Shown one piece after another: positions 17,105-26,546 of a stretch of DNA of 64,000 bases (its first letter is position 1; the number at the start of each line of letters is the position of its first letter). The translations under genes and the position numbers were made by a program. This DNA is from Trebonia sp963771985. GTDB taxonomy: Bacteria; Actinomycetota; Actinomycetes; Streptosporangiales; Streptosporangiaceae. The notes beneath the pieces were generated by a model, which saw only the letters and a list, made by a program, of their open reading frames with translations, was not told the origin of the DNA and did not search any database. The stretch is taken from contig CAVYVO010000022.1 of NCBI GenBank assembly GCA_963771985.1, positions 372,001 to 436,000 on the forward strand. Reading direction: 5' to 3'.

Positions 17105-17506
17105 TCAGCCCGCGCTCTTGGTGAGTTCCTCGTACTCCGTGGCGTTCAGCAGTCCGGGCGGCAGCGCGGCCTCACCGTCGGTTCCCGCCGCTATCCGCAC
17201 CCGGAACATCCAGCCCGCGCCGTAGGGCTCCGCGTTGACCAGTCCCGGGTCGTCGTCGAGTTCCTCGTTCACCTCGGTGACCTCGCCGTCCACTGGTGAG
17301 TACAGGTCGCTCACCGACTTCGTCGACTCCACCTCGCCGCACGGCTCGCCCGCGCTCACCGCGGATCCGACCGTGGGCAGCGACACGTAAACCACATCGC
17401 CAAGCGACTGCGCGGCGTATTCGGTGATACCGATCGAGGCGGTGTCGCCGTCGATCGCCACCCACTCATGCTCCTCCGTGTAGCGGAGCTCGGCGGGAAC
17501 GCTCAT
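17105..17506 (-). CDS. gcvH: Glycine cleavage system H protein
   Basis: A 133-residue lipoyl carrier of the glycine cleavage complex. The lipoylated lysine lies in EVESTKSVSDLYSPVDGEV, and YTEEHEWVAIDG, GITEYAAQSLGD and VNAEPYGAGWMFRV are typical. Its ATG overlaps the gcvT stop by 4 bp, so the two are coupled. gcvP (decarboxylase) is not in the window. Confidence 0.95.
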   Translation of the reverse strand: MSVPAELRYTEEHEWVAIDGDTASIGITEYAAQSLGDVVYVSLPTVGSAVSAGEPCGEVESTKSVSDLYSPVDGEVTEVNEELDDDPGLVNAEPYGAGWMFRVRIAAGTDGEAALPPGLLNATEYEELTKSAG

Positions 17507-18609
17507 ACTTGCTTACTCCTGTCATAGAACGGCAGCTCTGTCTTATCGGCCGGCTCTGTCTTACCCCTGACGTCGATCCCGAACGGTCCGGCTGAGCCTG
17601 TCTCGACGTACGCCATCGCGATCGGCGCCCGCAGGGTCGGCGACGGCGCTCCGCTGGTCACCACGCCGACCGGGGTGCCCGACGTGCTCGACAGCACGGC
17701 GTACCCGTGCCGCGGCACCCGCCGCGACCTGCCGACCAGGCCGATGAGGGTGCGCCGCGGCCCTGTCGCCGCCCGCGCCGTCAGGGCCGCCCGGCCCACG
17801 AAGTCGCCAGGCTTGTCAAGCCTCACCACGCGTCCAAGCCCCGCCTCGTAAGGTGTCACGTCCGGGCCGAGTTCGTTGCCGTACAGCGGCATGCCGGCCT
17901 CAAGCCGGAGCGTATCGCGGGCCGCCAGCCCGGCCGCCGGGAGGGTCCCGCCGTCCTCGGCGCTCGCCTCGGACAGCGCCGTCCAGACACGCTCGGCGTC
18001 CTCGGGCGCGCAGAAGATCTCGAATCCGTCCTCGCCCGTGTACCCGGTGCGCGCCACCCAGGCCGGCCGTCCGGCGACCGTCCCGTACGCGCCGGCGTAG
18101 TAGCGCACGTCGTCGAGGGGCAGATCGGTGACCCGGGAGAGGATGCGAGAGGCGTTCGGACCCTGGATGGCGATCAGCGCGGTGACCGCGGTCTCGTCCC
18201 GCACGACAGCACCGGGGCAGCGCTTTTCCAGTTCCCCGAGCACGCGGGCGGTGTTGGCGGCGTTGGCGACGACGAGGAACCGGTCGGCGGCCTGCCGGTA
18301 GATGACCAGGTCATCGACCACGCCGCCGTCCGGCGCGCACAGCATCGTGTAGCGGGCGCGGCCGGCGGCGAGGGCCGACGGCCAGCCGCACACCGCGTAG
18401 TCGAGCGCTTCGCCCGCGCCGGGGCCGGTGACGGCGATCTCGCCCATGTGCGACAGGTCGAACAGGGCGGCCGCGGAGCGGACCGCGTTGTGTTCGGCGG
18501 TCTCGCTGCCGTAGCGCAACGGCATCAGCCAGTCGGCGAAGTCCGTCATCGTCGCGCCGAGCCGCTCGTGCACCGCCCGCAGGGGGGTATCCCGTAGTTG
18601 AGTGGTCAC
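17503..18609 (-). CDS. gcvT: Glycine cleavage system T protein (aminomethyltransferase)
   Basis: A 368-residue tetrahydrofolate-dependent aminomethyltransferase that receives the aminomethyl group from GcvH. Family segments: LRDTPLRAVHERLGATMTDFADW, DLSHMGEIAVTGPGA, YTGEDGFEIF, and RDTLRLEAGMPLYGNEL. GTG 18609 is chosen (VTTQLRDTPL); an ATG four codons earlier is possible. It is divergent from a pterin dehydratase gene, 61 bp away, so both share one promoter region. Confidence 0.94.
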   Translation of the reverse strand: MTTQLRDTPLRAVHERLGATMTDFADWLMPLRYGSETAEHNAVRSAAALFDLSHMGEIAVTGPGAGEALDYAVCGWPSALAAGRARYTMLCAPDGGVVDDLVIYRQAADRFLVVANAANTARVLGELEKRCPGAVVRDETAVTALIAIQGPNASRILSRVTDLPLDDVRYYAGAYGTVAGRPAWVARTGYTGEDGFEIFCAPEDAERVWTALSEASAEDGGTLPAAGLAARDTLRLEAGMPLYGNELGPDVTPYEAGLGRVVRLDKPGDFVGRAALTARAATGPRRTLIGLVGRSRRVPRHGYAVLSSTSGTPVGVVTSGAPSPTLRAPIAMAYVETGSAGPFGIDVRGKTEPADKTELPFYDRSKQV

Positions 18610-18670
18610 CCCGCCGAGCATATCGGGCGCAGGGGTTGGCCCCCGGCAGCAAACAGGGTATTCCGTACTC

Positions 18671-18949
18671 ATGACTAGCCTCACTGTGGAGCAGGTCACC
18701 GCCGAGCTCACGGGAACGCCCGGCTGGCGGCTGGCCGACGGGCAGATCAGCCGGACGGTGACGCGCAAGGACTTCAAGGACGCGCTGCTGTTCGTCAACG
18801 CCGTCGGCTTTCTCGCCGAGCGAGCCGACCATCACCCGGACATCCTCATCTCGTGGAACAAGGTGACGCTGACGCTCGTCACCCACTCCGCGGGCGGGCT
18901 CACCGCGAAGGATTTCGAGCTCGCCCGTCAGGTCAACGACCTGGGCTGA
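18671..18949 (+). CDS. Pterin-4a-carbinolamine dehydratase (PCD/DCoH)
   Basis: A 92-residue protein with the PCD active-site pattern ERADHHPDI (E-x3-H-H-P) and flanking VTLTLVTHSAGGLTAKDFELA. It dehydrates 4a-hydroxytetrahydrobiopterin in aromatic-acid hydroxylation. In bacteria without phenylalanine hydroxylase it may act in other pterin or molybdopterin reactions. ATG 18671 gives the standard family length. Confidence 0.92.
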   Translation: MTSLTVEQVTAELTGTPGWRLADGQISRTVTRKDFKDALLFVNAVGFLAERADHHPDILISWNKVTLTLVTHSAGGLTAKDFELARQVNDLG

Positions 18950-19109
18950 GGCTGGCCGCCTGATAGGTACGCGGAATGGTACACAGGTCCATTCCGCAAA
19001 CGCGGCTGAACGCGCGCTGAAAAACTCCGCAGAAATTTGCTCATTAGACGCCAGAAGTACATTTACCCGCGTACCGGATCCGTGCCATCGTGTCTCACCG
19101 GGAGGAGCT

Positions 19110-21605
19110 ATGATCACTTTCGCGCAGAGAAGGCGGATCGCGGCAATAACCGGATCCGTGGCACTTCTCGCCGGCCTCGGCATCGCCGGCGCCACCGGGC
19201 CAGTACGCGCGGCGGCGACGTCGCCCGCCGTCGGGCCGGTTAAATCGGATGACTCGGGCACATGCCGGCTCGGCAACGGAATTAAGCACGTCGTGCAGGT
19301 CACGTTCGACAACGTGCACTTCTTCCGGGATAACCCGGACGTGCCGTCCGACCTCGAGCTGATGCCCAGCCTGCTGAACTTCTTCACCGGCAACGGGACT
19401 TTCCTGTCCAACAACCACACCCCGCTGATCGCGCACACCGCCGACGACATCCTGACCACCTACACCGGCCTGTACGGCGACCGGCAGGGCATGCCGGTCT
19501 CCAACGATTACGAGGTCTACCAGGCCAACGGTCCGGGCGGGACCTTCGGCACGACCGACAGCGCGGGCTCCTTCGCCTACTGGACGGACCCCGTCTACGA
19601 CACGTCGCCGACGGCGACCGACAAGAACCCCAACATGGTGTACTCTCCGGTTCCCCCGGCTACCGCGAGGACGCCGGTGACCCCGGACACGATCACCCCG
19701 GCGCCGTGGGTTCCTTACACCCGCGCCGGCTGCAACGTGGGCGACATCGCGACGGCGAACCAGGAGCTCGAGAACACCGCGGTCGACATCCCGAAGGTAT
19801 TCGGCGCCGGCTCGCCCGAGGACGAGCAGCTGATCAACGACCCGGACTCCTACAAGGACCAGGAGACCAACGACTACGTCGGCATCGCCGTGCACTGCGC
19901 CCAGGGCAGCGCGTTCTGCGCGGACGCCCAGGCGGTCAAGTACGGCCAGACCACGCCGTCGAACACCGCGACGCCCGACCTGCTGCCGAACGAGCCGGAC
20001 GGCTACCACGGCTACCAGGCGCTGTTCGGCCACAAGTACGTGGCGCCGCAGTTGGGCGCGGGCGCCCCGGACGTGACGCATAACGGGTATGAGGTGACCA
20101 ACGCCAAGGGCAACCTCGTGGACCTCAACGGCAACGAGATCGACGGGGAGTACACGGTCCCCGTCGGTGGCGGGAAGTACGGGTACACGCCCGGATTCCC
20201 CGGCTTCGGCGACATCAACGCGTCCCAGTCGCTGGCGTACGCGGCCGACATGCTGGAGTCCGGCGTCCAGGTCGTCAACATGTACATCTCGGACCTGCAC
20301 GGGAACGAGTTCATCCAGGGCCTGTCGAGCAAGGGCGAGCCCTGCTACGACGCCGGCGACGCGCTCGGCAGCGGCAGCGCCTGCTACCTCGCCCAGGCGG
20401 CGTACTACAACCAGGCGTTCGGCACGTTCTTCCAGCGGCTGGCCGCCGACGGGATCACGCCGCAGAACACCCTGTTCGTCCTCAGCTCCGACGAGGGCGA
20501 CCACGAGGCCGGCGCGAACGTCGGCCGGGCCATCCAGCCCACGCCGGCGAACTGCGACGGCGTGACCGTGCCGTGCACCTACCCGGCCGGGACCTTCGGC
20601 GAGCTCGAGGGCAACGTCACCGGTCTGCTCAAGCAGGAGACGGGCGACACCACCCAGTTTGGCATGGAGTACGACACCGCGCCTGAGTACTACGTCTACG
20701 GCGATCCGGCGGAGAACTCTCCCGAGGTCCGCACGTTCGACCACGACATAGCCTCGCTCACCGCCTACAACCCCTACGCCGGGGCCACCCAGAAGATCGC
20801 GAACTACCTGGCCGACCCGACCGAGGAAGCGATCTTGCACATGGTCAACGCGGACCCGGCGCGGACGCCGACGCTGGCCGAGTTCGCCAAGCCCGACTAC
20901 TACCTGGAGCAGGGCTCGGCGACCTGCGATCCAAGCGTGACCGGCACGACCGCGAGCGACTACCCTGCGGACTGCGTGTCGGTCGACGACGAGTACGCCT
21001 GGGACCACGGTGACTACGCCGCCGAGATCAACACCAACTACGTCGGCTTCGCCGGCCCCGGCGTCAGGCACCTCGGCCTCGACGGGTCCGGGCCCGCGGA
21101 CGGCCCGAACTCGGCCGGGGCGGACAGCGGCCAGCAGACCGTCGTCGACACCAGCCTGCAGGGCCCCTGGACCGACGAGACCGACATCGAGCCGACCGAG
21201 ATGTACCTGCTCGGCCTGCACACCGACTACATCCAGGACGGCCGGGTCATCACCCAGATCCTGGCCGACCCGGACCAGGCCCTGCGCGACCCCGGCGTGA
21301 CCCAGCTCGGGGCCTGTTACAAGCAGCTGAACTCCAGCGTCGGCGAGTTCGGCGCCTACACGCTGACCGCCTCGACCAGCGCGATCGAGTCCAACACGCC
21401 GGGCGACGCCGAGTTCACCAAGGTCAACGCGGCGCTCACCGGCCTGGAGAAGGTGCGCGACGCGCTGGCCATCAAGATCAAGAACGAACTGTACGACGCG
21501 GAGAACTGGGACATCCCGGTGCCCGGCGCCGGGGCGCAGACCTTCGGGTGCCAGGCGATCATCGCCGCCGCGAAGCAGCTGGCGGCGTCCACCTCATCCA
21601 GTTAG
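19110..21605 (+). CDS. Secreted alkaline-phosphatase-superfamily protein
   Basis: An 831-residue exported protein: signal peptide with RRR and hydrophobic core ending near GPVRAAA. The fold is recognised from HVVQVTFDNVHFFRDN (first metal Asp), NNHTPLIAHTADDILTTYTG and GDRQG (nucleophile region), LSSDEGDHEAG and YAWDHGDYAAEI with VGFAGPGV (Asp/His metal ligands). These place it with phosphodiesterase/sulfatase-like AP enzymes. Substrate is unknown, and the protein is large because of insertions between metal motifs. ATG 19110 follows GGGAGGAG. It directly precedes dxr, 37 bp away, though a functional link is unlikely. Confidence 0.75.
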   Translation: MITFAQRRRIAAITGSVALLAGLGIAGATGPVRAAATSPAVGPVKSDDSGTCRLGNGIKHVVQVTFDNVHFFRDNPDVPSDLELMPSLLNFFTGNGTFLSNNHTPLIAHTADDILTTYTGLYGDRQGMPVSNDYEVYQANGPGGTFGTTDSAGSFAYWTDPVYDTSPTATDKNPNMVYSPVPPATARTPVTPDTITPAPWVPYTRAGCNVGDIATANQELENTAVDIPKVFGAGSPEDEQLINDPDSYKDQETNDYVGIAVHCAQGSAFCADAQAVKYGQTTPSNTATPDLLPNEPDGYHGYQALFGHKYVAPQLGAGAPDVTHNGYEVTNAKGNLVDLNGNEIDGEYTVPVGGGKYGYTPGFPGFGDINASQSLAYAADMLESGVQVVNMYISDLHGNEFIQGLSSKGEPCYDAGDALGSGSACYLAQAAYYNQAFGTFFQRLAADGITPQNTLFVLSSDEGDHEAGANVGRAIQPTPANCDGVTVPCTYPAGTFGELEGNVTGLLKQETGDTTQFGMEYDTAPEYYVYGDPAENSPEVRTFDHDIASLTAYNPYAGATQKIANYLADPTEEAILHMVNADPARTPTLAEFAKPDYYLEQGSATCDPSVTGTTASDYPADCVSVDDEYAWDHGDYAAEINTNYVGFAGPGVRHLGLDGSGPADGPNSAGADSGQQTVVDTSLQGPWTDETDIEPTEMYLLGLHTDYIQDGRVITQILADPDQALRDPGVTQLGACYKQLNSSVGEFGAYTLTASTSAIESNTPGDAEFTKVNAALTGLEKVRDALAIKIKNELYDAENWDIPVPGAGAQTFGCQAIIAAAKQLAASTSSS

Positions 21606-21642
21606 TTCGCACCGGGCGGCGGGGCTGGCGCAGAATGGGCGG

Positions 21643-22842
21643 GTGACTTCTGTGCCAGCCCCCCGCGACGTGGTGATCCTTGGCTCGACAGGCTCGATCG
21701 GCACCCAGGCGCTGGACATCGTGCGGCGCAACCCGGGGCGGTTCCGGGTGGCCGCGCTGGCCGCGGGCGGCGGCAACCCGGGCCTGCTGGCACGGCAGGC
21801 GTCTGAGTTCGGGGTCGCCGCCGTGGCGGTGGCCGATCCGGCCGCCATGCCTGCTGTCCAGCGGGCTATAGAAGAAGAATTCGCCCGAACGGAAGGTGGC
21901 GCCTCCGCACCGCGACCCGCTCTGCTCCCGGGCGAGGACGCGGTGTCGCGGCTCGCCGGCTGGCCCTGCGACGTCGTGCTGAACGGGGTCACCGGCGCCG
22001 CCGGGCTCCGCGCGACGCTCGCGGCGCTGGAGGCCGGCCGCACGCTGGCGCTCGCCAACAAGGAGTCGCTCATCATCGGCGGCCCGCTGGTCACCGCCAG
22101 GGCCAAGCCCGGGCAGATCGTGCCCGTGGACTCCGAGCACTCCACCATCGCGCAGTGCCTGCGGGCCGGCCGGGAATCCGAGGTCAAGCGGCTGATTCTC
22201 ACCGCGAGCGGCGGCCCATTCCGCGGCTGGCCGCGGGAAAAGCTGGCGGAGGTCACGCCCAGCCAGGCGCTCGCGCACCCGACGTGGAAAATGGGGCCGC
22301 TGGTCACCGTCAACTCGGCGACGCTGGTGAACAAGGGTCTCGAGGTGATCGAGGCGCACCTGCTGTTCGGCTTCGGCCTGGACCGGATCGACGTGGTGGT
22401 GCATCCCCAGTCGATCGTCCACTCGATGGTCGAGTTCGCTGACGGCGCAACGATCATCCAGGCCAGCCCGCCGGACATGCGGATCCCGATCGCGCTCGGC
22501 ATGGCCTGGCCGGACCGGGTGCCCGGCGCCGCGCCGGGGCTGGACTGGACCACCGCCACGTCCTGGACGTTCGAGCCCCTCGACGACCAGGCATTTCCCG
22601 CGGTCGCGCTGGCCCGTGAGGCCGCGCGCCTCGGCGGCACCGCGCCCGCCGTCTACAACGGGGCCAACGAGGCATGCGTGGCGGACTTCCTGGCGGGAAG
22701 GATCTCGTTCCCGCGGATTGTTGACACGGTGGCCCGGATAGTCTCAGAACACGGCACGTCGCGTACCGGAGTGACCACGCTCGAGGACGTGCTCGCGGTA
22801 GATTCCTGGGCGAGAGCGCGGGCGCGCGAGCTCAACCGGTAG
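21643..22842 (+). CDS. dxr: 1-deoxy-D-xylulose-5-phosphate reductoisomerase
   Basis: A 399-residue NADPH enzyme forming MEP in isoprenoid synthesis. Motifs: ILGSTGSIGTQALDI (Rossmann), LANKESLIIGG, VDSEHSTIAQCL (metal/active-site Glu), ASGGPFRGW, and YNGANEACVADFL. An alanine/arginine-rich insertion (EEEFARTEGGASAPRPALL) lies around residues 80-100. GTG 21643 is preceded by GGGCGGG. It is followed by the site-2 protease after 14 bp, the standard actinobacterial order with ispG. Confidence 0.95.
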   Translation: MTSVPAPRDVVILGSTGSIGTQALDIVRRNPGRFRVAALAAGGGNPGLLARQASEFGVAAVAVADPAAMPAVQRAIEEEFARTEGGASAPRPALLPGEDAVSRLAGWPCDVVLNGVTGAAGLRATLAALEAGRTLALANKESLIIGGPLVTARAKPGQIVPVDSEHSTIAQCLRAGRESEVKRLILTASGGPFRGWPREKLAEVTPSQALAHPTWKMGPLVTVNSATLVNKGLEVIEAHLLFGFGLDRIDVVVHPQSIVHSMVEFADGATIIQASPPDMRIPIALGMAWPDRVPGAAPGLDWTTATSWTFEPLDDQAFPAVALAREAARLGGTAPAVYNGANEACVADFLAGRISFPRIVDTVARIVSEHGTSRTGVTTLEDVLAVDSWARARARELNR

Positions 22843-22856
22843 GGAGGGACAACGAG

Positions 22857-24050
22857 GTGGACCTGCTCGGCTGGCTCATCTTCCTGTTCGCCCTGCTGTT
22901 CTCGGTGATGCTGCACGAGAGCGGCCACTTCGTGACCGCCAAGAAGTTCGGCATGAAGGCCACGCGCTACTTCGTCGGCTTCGGGCCCACGATCTGGTCG
23001 ACGCAGCGCGGCGAGACCGAGTACGGCGTCAAGGCCTTCCCGCTCGGCGGGTTCGTCAAGATCATCGGGATGACGTCGATGGACGACGTGGACCCTGAGG
23101 ACGAGCCGCGCTCGTTCCGCCGCGCTCCCGGCTGGCAGCGGCTCATCGTGCTGGCCGCCGGGTCGTTCATGCACTTCGTGCTCGCGGCCTTGCTGATCTT
23201 CGGGCTGGCGCTCGGCATCGGCATCGAGAACGACAACACGGCCCAGCTGGGCACCGTCGCGGCCTGCGTCCCGGCGAACGAGCAGGCCCTGAACAACGGG
23301 GCGGCGTGCACGGCCGCCGACGCGAAGTCGCCCGCCTCGATGGCCGGCCTCAAGGTCGGTGACCAGGTCGCGTCCTTCAACGGGGTCAAGGTAGCGAACT
23401 GGACGCAGCTCGAAAACGCCATCAAGGACGTCAAGCCCGGTTCGCCGGTGACGATCACCGTCGACAGGGACGGGCGGCCGCTGACGCTGCACACCACGCT
23501 GGCCGCCGTCAAGGGCCGCGACGGCGGCTACCTGGGGATCGCGCCGGCCACTGTGTTCCAGCCGACCAGCCCGCTGGGCGCGGTCCGCTACGTCGGCACC
23601 GGGTTCGCCCAGGTGGTCGCGGGATCGGCCGGGGCCCTGGCGAAGCTGCCGAGCGCCATCCCGCAGCTGTTCGCCAAGGACCGCTCGTCGACCTCCGCGG
23701 GGAACGTGAGCAGCGTCGTCGGCGCCGCCAGGGAGACCGGGCAGGCGGTGGCGGCCAACGTGGGCTGGCAGTACAAGGTCAGCTTCGTGCTGCTGCTGAT
23801 CGCGTCGCTGAACATCTTCGTCGGGGTGTTCAACCTGCTGCCGCTGCTGCCGATGGACGGCGGGCACATCGCGGTCGTGATCTGGGAACGCGTCCGGGCC
23901 TGGTTCGCCCGGCTGCGCCGCCGGCCCGACCCGGGCCTGGTCGACTACCGCAAGCTCGTCCCGGTGAGCTTCAGCATCTTCATGGTCCTGGTTTTCTTCG
24001 GGATGATGCTCATCCTTGCGGACATCGTCAATCCGGTGAACGTAGGGTAA
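22857..24050 (+). CDS. Site-2 protease, RIP1/RseP type intramembrane metalloprotease
   Basis: A 397-residue membrane protease. TM1 carries the zinc motif MLHESGHFV. A PDZ domain spans about residues 150-225 (ASMAGLKVGDQVASFNGVKV). The third ligand and signature NLLPLLPMDGGHI occur in the penultimate membrane segment. Actinobacterial homologues cleave anti-sigma factors and cell-envelope regulators. GTG 22857 has AGGGAGG upstream. It lies between dxr and ispG, as in mycobacteria and streptomycetes. Confidence 0.93.
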   Translation: MDLLGWLIFLFALLFSVMLHESGHFVTAKKFGMKATRYFVGFGPTIWSTQRGETEYGVKAFPLGGFVKIIGMTSMDDVDPEDEPRSFRRAPGWQRLIVLAAGSFMHFVLAALLIFGLALGIGIENDNTAQLGTVAACVPANEQALNNGAACTAADAKSPASMAGLKVGDQVASFNGVKVANWTQLENAIKDVKPGSPVTITVDRDGRPLTLHTTLAAVKGRDGGYLGIAPATVFQPTSPLGAVRYVGTGFAQVVAGSAGALAKLPSAIPQLFAKDRSSTSAGNVSSVVGAARETGQAVAANVGWQYKVSFVLLLIASLNIFVGVFNLLPLLPMDGGHIAVVIWERVRAWFARLRRRPDPGLVDYRKLVPVSFSIFMVLVFFGMMLILADIVNPVNVG

Positions 24051-24146
24051 CCACCTGACGTAAGGGTCAGGGTGTGCGGTTAGCCAGCCGTGAGACTGGG
24101 CGACAATAGACACCGTGTCGATCACCCGACGGGGATGGGATTTCCA

Positions 24147-25301
24147 ATGAGCGTTGACCTTGGCATGCCAGCTACACCTCCGGCCCCGCTCGCCGAGCGC
24201 CGGAAGTCGCGTGAGCTCATGGTGGGCACCGTGCCCGTGGGCGGCGGCGCGCCGGTCAGCGTGCAGTCGATGACCACCACGCTGACCGCGAACGTGAACG
24301 CGACCTTGCAGCAGATCGCCGAGCTGACCGCTTCCGGCTGCCAGATCGTCCGGGTTGCGGTGCCGTCCCAGGACGACGCGGACGCCCTCCCGGCGATCGC
24401 GAGGAAATCGCAGATCCCGGTGATCGCCGACATCCACTTCCAGCCCAAGTACGTGTTCGCCGCGATCGACGCCGGCTGCGCCGCGGTCCGGGTCAACCCC
24501 GGCAACATCAAGCAGTTCGACGACAAGGTCGCCGAGATCGCCCGCGCCGCGACCGACGCCGGGATCCCGATCAGGATCGGCGTGAACGCCGGCTCGCTGG
24601 ACAAGCGACTGCTCGCCAAGTACGGCAAGGCCACGCCGGAGGCGCTGGTCGAGTCCGCGCTGTGGGAGTGCTCCCTGTTCGAGGAGCACGGCTTCCGCGA
24701 TATCAAGATCTCGGTGAAGCACCACGACCCGGTGGTGATGATCCAGGCCTACCGGCTGCTCGCGGCCAAGTGCGACTACCCGCTGCACCTCGGCGTCACC
24801 GAGGCGGGGCCGGCGTTCCAGGGCACGATCAAGTCCGCGACCGCGTTCGGCGCGCTGCTGTCGCAGGGCATCGGCGACACGATCCGGGTGTCGCTGTCAG
24901 CCCCTCCGGTCGAGGAGGTCAAGGTCGGCATCGGCATCCTCGAGTCCCTCGGGCTCCGGCAGCGCGGCCTGGAGATCGTCTCCTGCCCGTCCTGCGGCCG
25001 CGCCCAGGTCGACGTCTACAAGCTGGCCGAGGAGGTCACCGCGGGGCTCACCGGGCTCGAGGTCCCGCTCCGCGTCGCGGTGATGGGCTGCGTGGTGAAC
25101 GGGCCCGGCGAAGCCAGGGAAGCCGACCTCGGCGTCGCCTCGGGGAACGGCAAGGGCCAGATCTTCGTCAAGGGCAAGGTGATCGCCACCGTGCCCGAGT
25201 CGCGGATCGTGGAAACCCTTATCGACGAGGCGATGCGGCTGGCAGAGCAAGCCGGTGAGCAAGACAGCGAGCCCGGCCAGCCGATCGTTAGTGTGGTTTA
25301 G
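24147..25301 (+). CDS. ispG: 4-hydroxy-3-methylbut-2-enyl diphosphate synthase
   Basis: A 384-residue Fe-S enzyme of the MEP pathway. The N-terminal TIM-barrel holds PVSVQSMTTT and IADIHFQPKYVFAAI. The C-terminal cluster domain has cysteines in SCPSCGRAQVD and MGCVVNGPGEA. I chose ATG 24147 (MSVDLGMPA), with GATGGGA at proper spacing; earlier ATGs at 24135 and 24090 are possible but not conserved. The usual downstream GNAT gene is now 2.8 kb away at 28158, separated by a DeoR/hydrolase module. Confidence 0.95.
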   Translation: MSVDLGMPATPPAPLAERRKSRELMVGTVPVGGGAPVSVQSMTTTLTANVNATLQQIAELTASGCQIVRVAVPSQDDADALPAIARKSQIPVIADIHFQPKYVFAAIDAGCAAVRVNPGNIKQFDDKVAEIARAATDAGIPIRIGVNAGSLDKRLLAKYGKATPEALVESALWECSLFEEHGFRDIKISVKHHDPVVMIQAYRLLAAKCDYPLHLGVTEAGPAFQGTIKSATAFGALLSQGIGDTIRVSLSAPPVEEVKVGIGILESLGLRQRGLEIVSCPSCGRAQVDVYKLAEEVTAGLTGLEVPLRVAVMGCVVNGPGEAREADLGVASGNGKGQIFVKGKVIATVPESRIVETLIDEAMRLAEQAGEQDSEPGQPIVSVV

Positions 25302-25310
25302 CTCTGCCAT

Positions 25311-25376
25311 GCGGGGGGACGACCCCCCGCACCCCCCCGGCTGCGCTTCGCGCGACATTGTGCCGGTGGTTCAGCG
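25311..25376 (+). repeat. G/C-run hairpin repeat after ispG
   Basis: GCGGGGGGACGACCCCCCGC, then CCCCCCGGCTGCGCTTCGCG and CGACATTGTGCCGG. The second half is shared with 7111-7150 after cysM, so this is a true dispersed element, not random G+C bias. Confidence 0.75.
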
Positions 25377-25387
25377 CACGGATATAT

Positions 25388-25424
25388 GGCTGTCAGCCGG
25401 GGGATGACCTCCCGGCTGACAGCC
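25388..25424. terminator. Strong 14-bp hairpin between convergent ispG and deoR
   Basis: GGCTGTCAGCCGGG (25388-25401) is perfectly repeated in inverse at 25411-25424 with a 9-nt loop. No T tract follows, as is usual in high-GC actinobacteria. It can terminate transcripts from both sides. Confidence 0.75.
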
Positions 25425-25439
25425 AGGGCGGGGCCGCGG

Positions 25440-26207
25440 TTAGACGAGGATCTCGCCGATCCGGCCGCTGAGCGCGGCGTGCGCGTCGGCGGGCAGCAGG
25501 CCGTCGGTGACGAGCACGTTGACGTCCTCGAGCATCGCGAAGGATGCCAGGCTGACCACGCCCCACTTGGTATGGTCAGCGAGGACGACGACCCGGCGCG
25601 CCACCTTGATGAACGCGCGGTTGGTCTCGGCTTCGGCGAGGTTAGGCGTGGTGAGCCCGACCTCCGGGTCGATGCCGGTGCAGCCGAGGAACACCGTGTC
25701 GAAGTGCAGCGACCTGATCGTCAGATCGGCCACCGGGCCGACGAGCGCGTCCGCGGCCGTCCGCATGCCGCCGGTCAGCACCACGGAGGCGCTCTCTGGC
25801 CCGCGGTTGCCGCTGAACAGATTGGCCACCCGCAGCGAGTTGGTGACGATGGTGAGTCCCGGCACGTCGAGCAGGCACTGAGCCAGCGCGAACGTGGTCG
25901 TGCCCGCTGATATGGCGACCGCGGTGCCGGGCCTTACCAGGCCCGCCGCGGCCCGCGCGATGGATGACTTCTCTGGGCGCTCAAGCACCAGCTTGTCCTC
26001 GAAACCGGGCTCGTGGGCGCTGTGCGATCCCGGCAGGACAGCGCCGCCGTGGACCTTTTCCACGAGCCCATCCCTCGCCAGGACCTCCAGGTCCCGTCTG
26101 ATCGTCATGTCGGAGACGCCTAGTTGCTGCGTCAGGTCGCTAACCCGCGCGCTGCCGTCGCTTCTGACGGCCTGCAGAATCAGCGACTGGCGGTGTCTTG
26201 CCAGCAT
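25440..26207 (-). CDS. DeoR/GlpR-family transcriptional regulator
   Basis: A 255-residue repressor. The N-terminal HTH is ARVSDLTQQLGVSDMTIRRD followed by VEKVHGGAVLPG. The C-terminal sugar-phosphate sensor has ISAGTTTFALAQCL, VTNSLRVANL and FLGCTGIDPEVGLTTPN. Family members respond to phosphorylated sugars. No sugar kinase or transporter sits next to it; the nearest divergent gene is a Tap-like hydrolase whose upstream region has three 21-bp repeats that could be its operator. Confidence 0.92.
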   Translation of the reverse strand: MLARHRQSLILQAVRSDGSARVSDLTQQLGVSDMTIRRDLEVLARDGLVEKVHGGAVLPGSHSAHEPGFEDKLVLERPEKSSIARAAAGLVRPGTAVAISAGTTTFALAQCLLDVPGLTIVTNSLRVANLFSGNRGPESASVVLTGGMRTAADALVGPVADLTIRSLHFDTVFLGCTGIDPEVGLTTPNLAEAETNRAFIKVARRVVVLADHTKWGVVSLASFAMLEDVNVLVTDGLLPADAHAALSGRIGEILV

Positions 26208-26375
26208 TCACTACCCCCTCAATAGTGTCCGAACAGTTTAAAGTATGACGCTTGGGTAGCTTGTATGGTTACGGTTAGAGGGGTCGGAAATTTGCGCTGA
26301 CACGGGAAAAAATTCGGCGCTCCGTGCCGTAAACCGGAGCCCATGAGGGCACGTGGTTAACGCCCGTAGCGACAT

Positions 26376-26438
26376 GTGTCGAATTAGCTCTGCGGCGTGT
26401 CTAATTGACGGCGGCGCGTGTCGAATTCGCGGCGGAAT
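26376..26438. promoter_or_regulatory. Three 21-bp direct repeats (iteron-like operator)
   Basis: GTGTCGAATTAGC (26376), GTGTCTAATTGAC (26397) and GTGTCGAATTCGC (26418) recur with an exact 21-bp period, two helical turns. They lie between the divergent deoR (start 26207) and the hydrolase (start 26547). The AATT cores are conspicuous in this G+C-rich sequence. Nothing else is seen in the 339-bp gap 26208-26546. Confidence 0.65.
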
Positions 26439-26546
26439 GTGACGGACCCCGTCCCTGATTGACGGGCCGCGGGCTGGTGCCCAGTGGCCGACCTCGTCGC
26501 GGCTTGTTGCCCGAAGCTGTCCGGAGCATGGGGCAAGATGGGGATC

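Noticed and set aside
19095..21221. 708-codon minus-strand frame opposite the alkaline-phosphatase-superfamily gene
   Set aside because: Composition is typical of antisense codon bias, with no ribosome site and no domain features. The plus-strand gene has signal peptide and metal motifs.
22653..24788. 711-codon minus-strand frame across dxr, site-2 protease and ispG
   Set aside because: It spans three highly conserved plus-strand genes and is His/Arg/Gly-rich filler.
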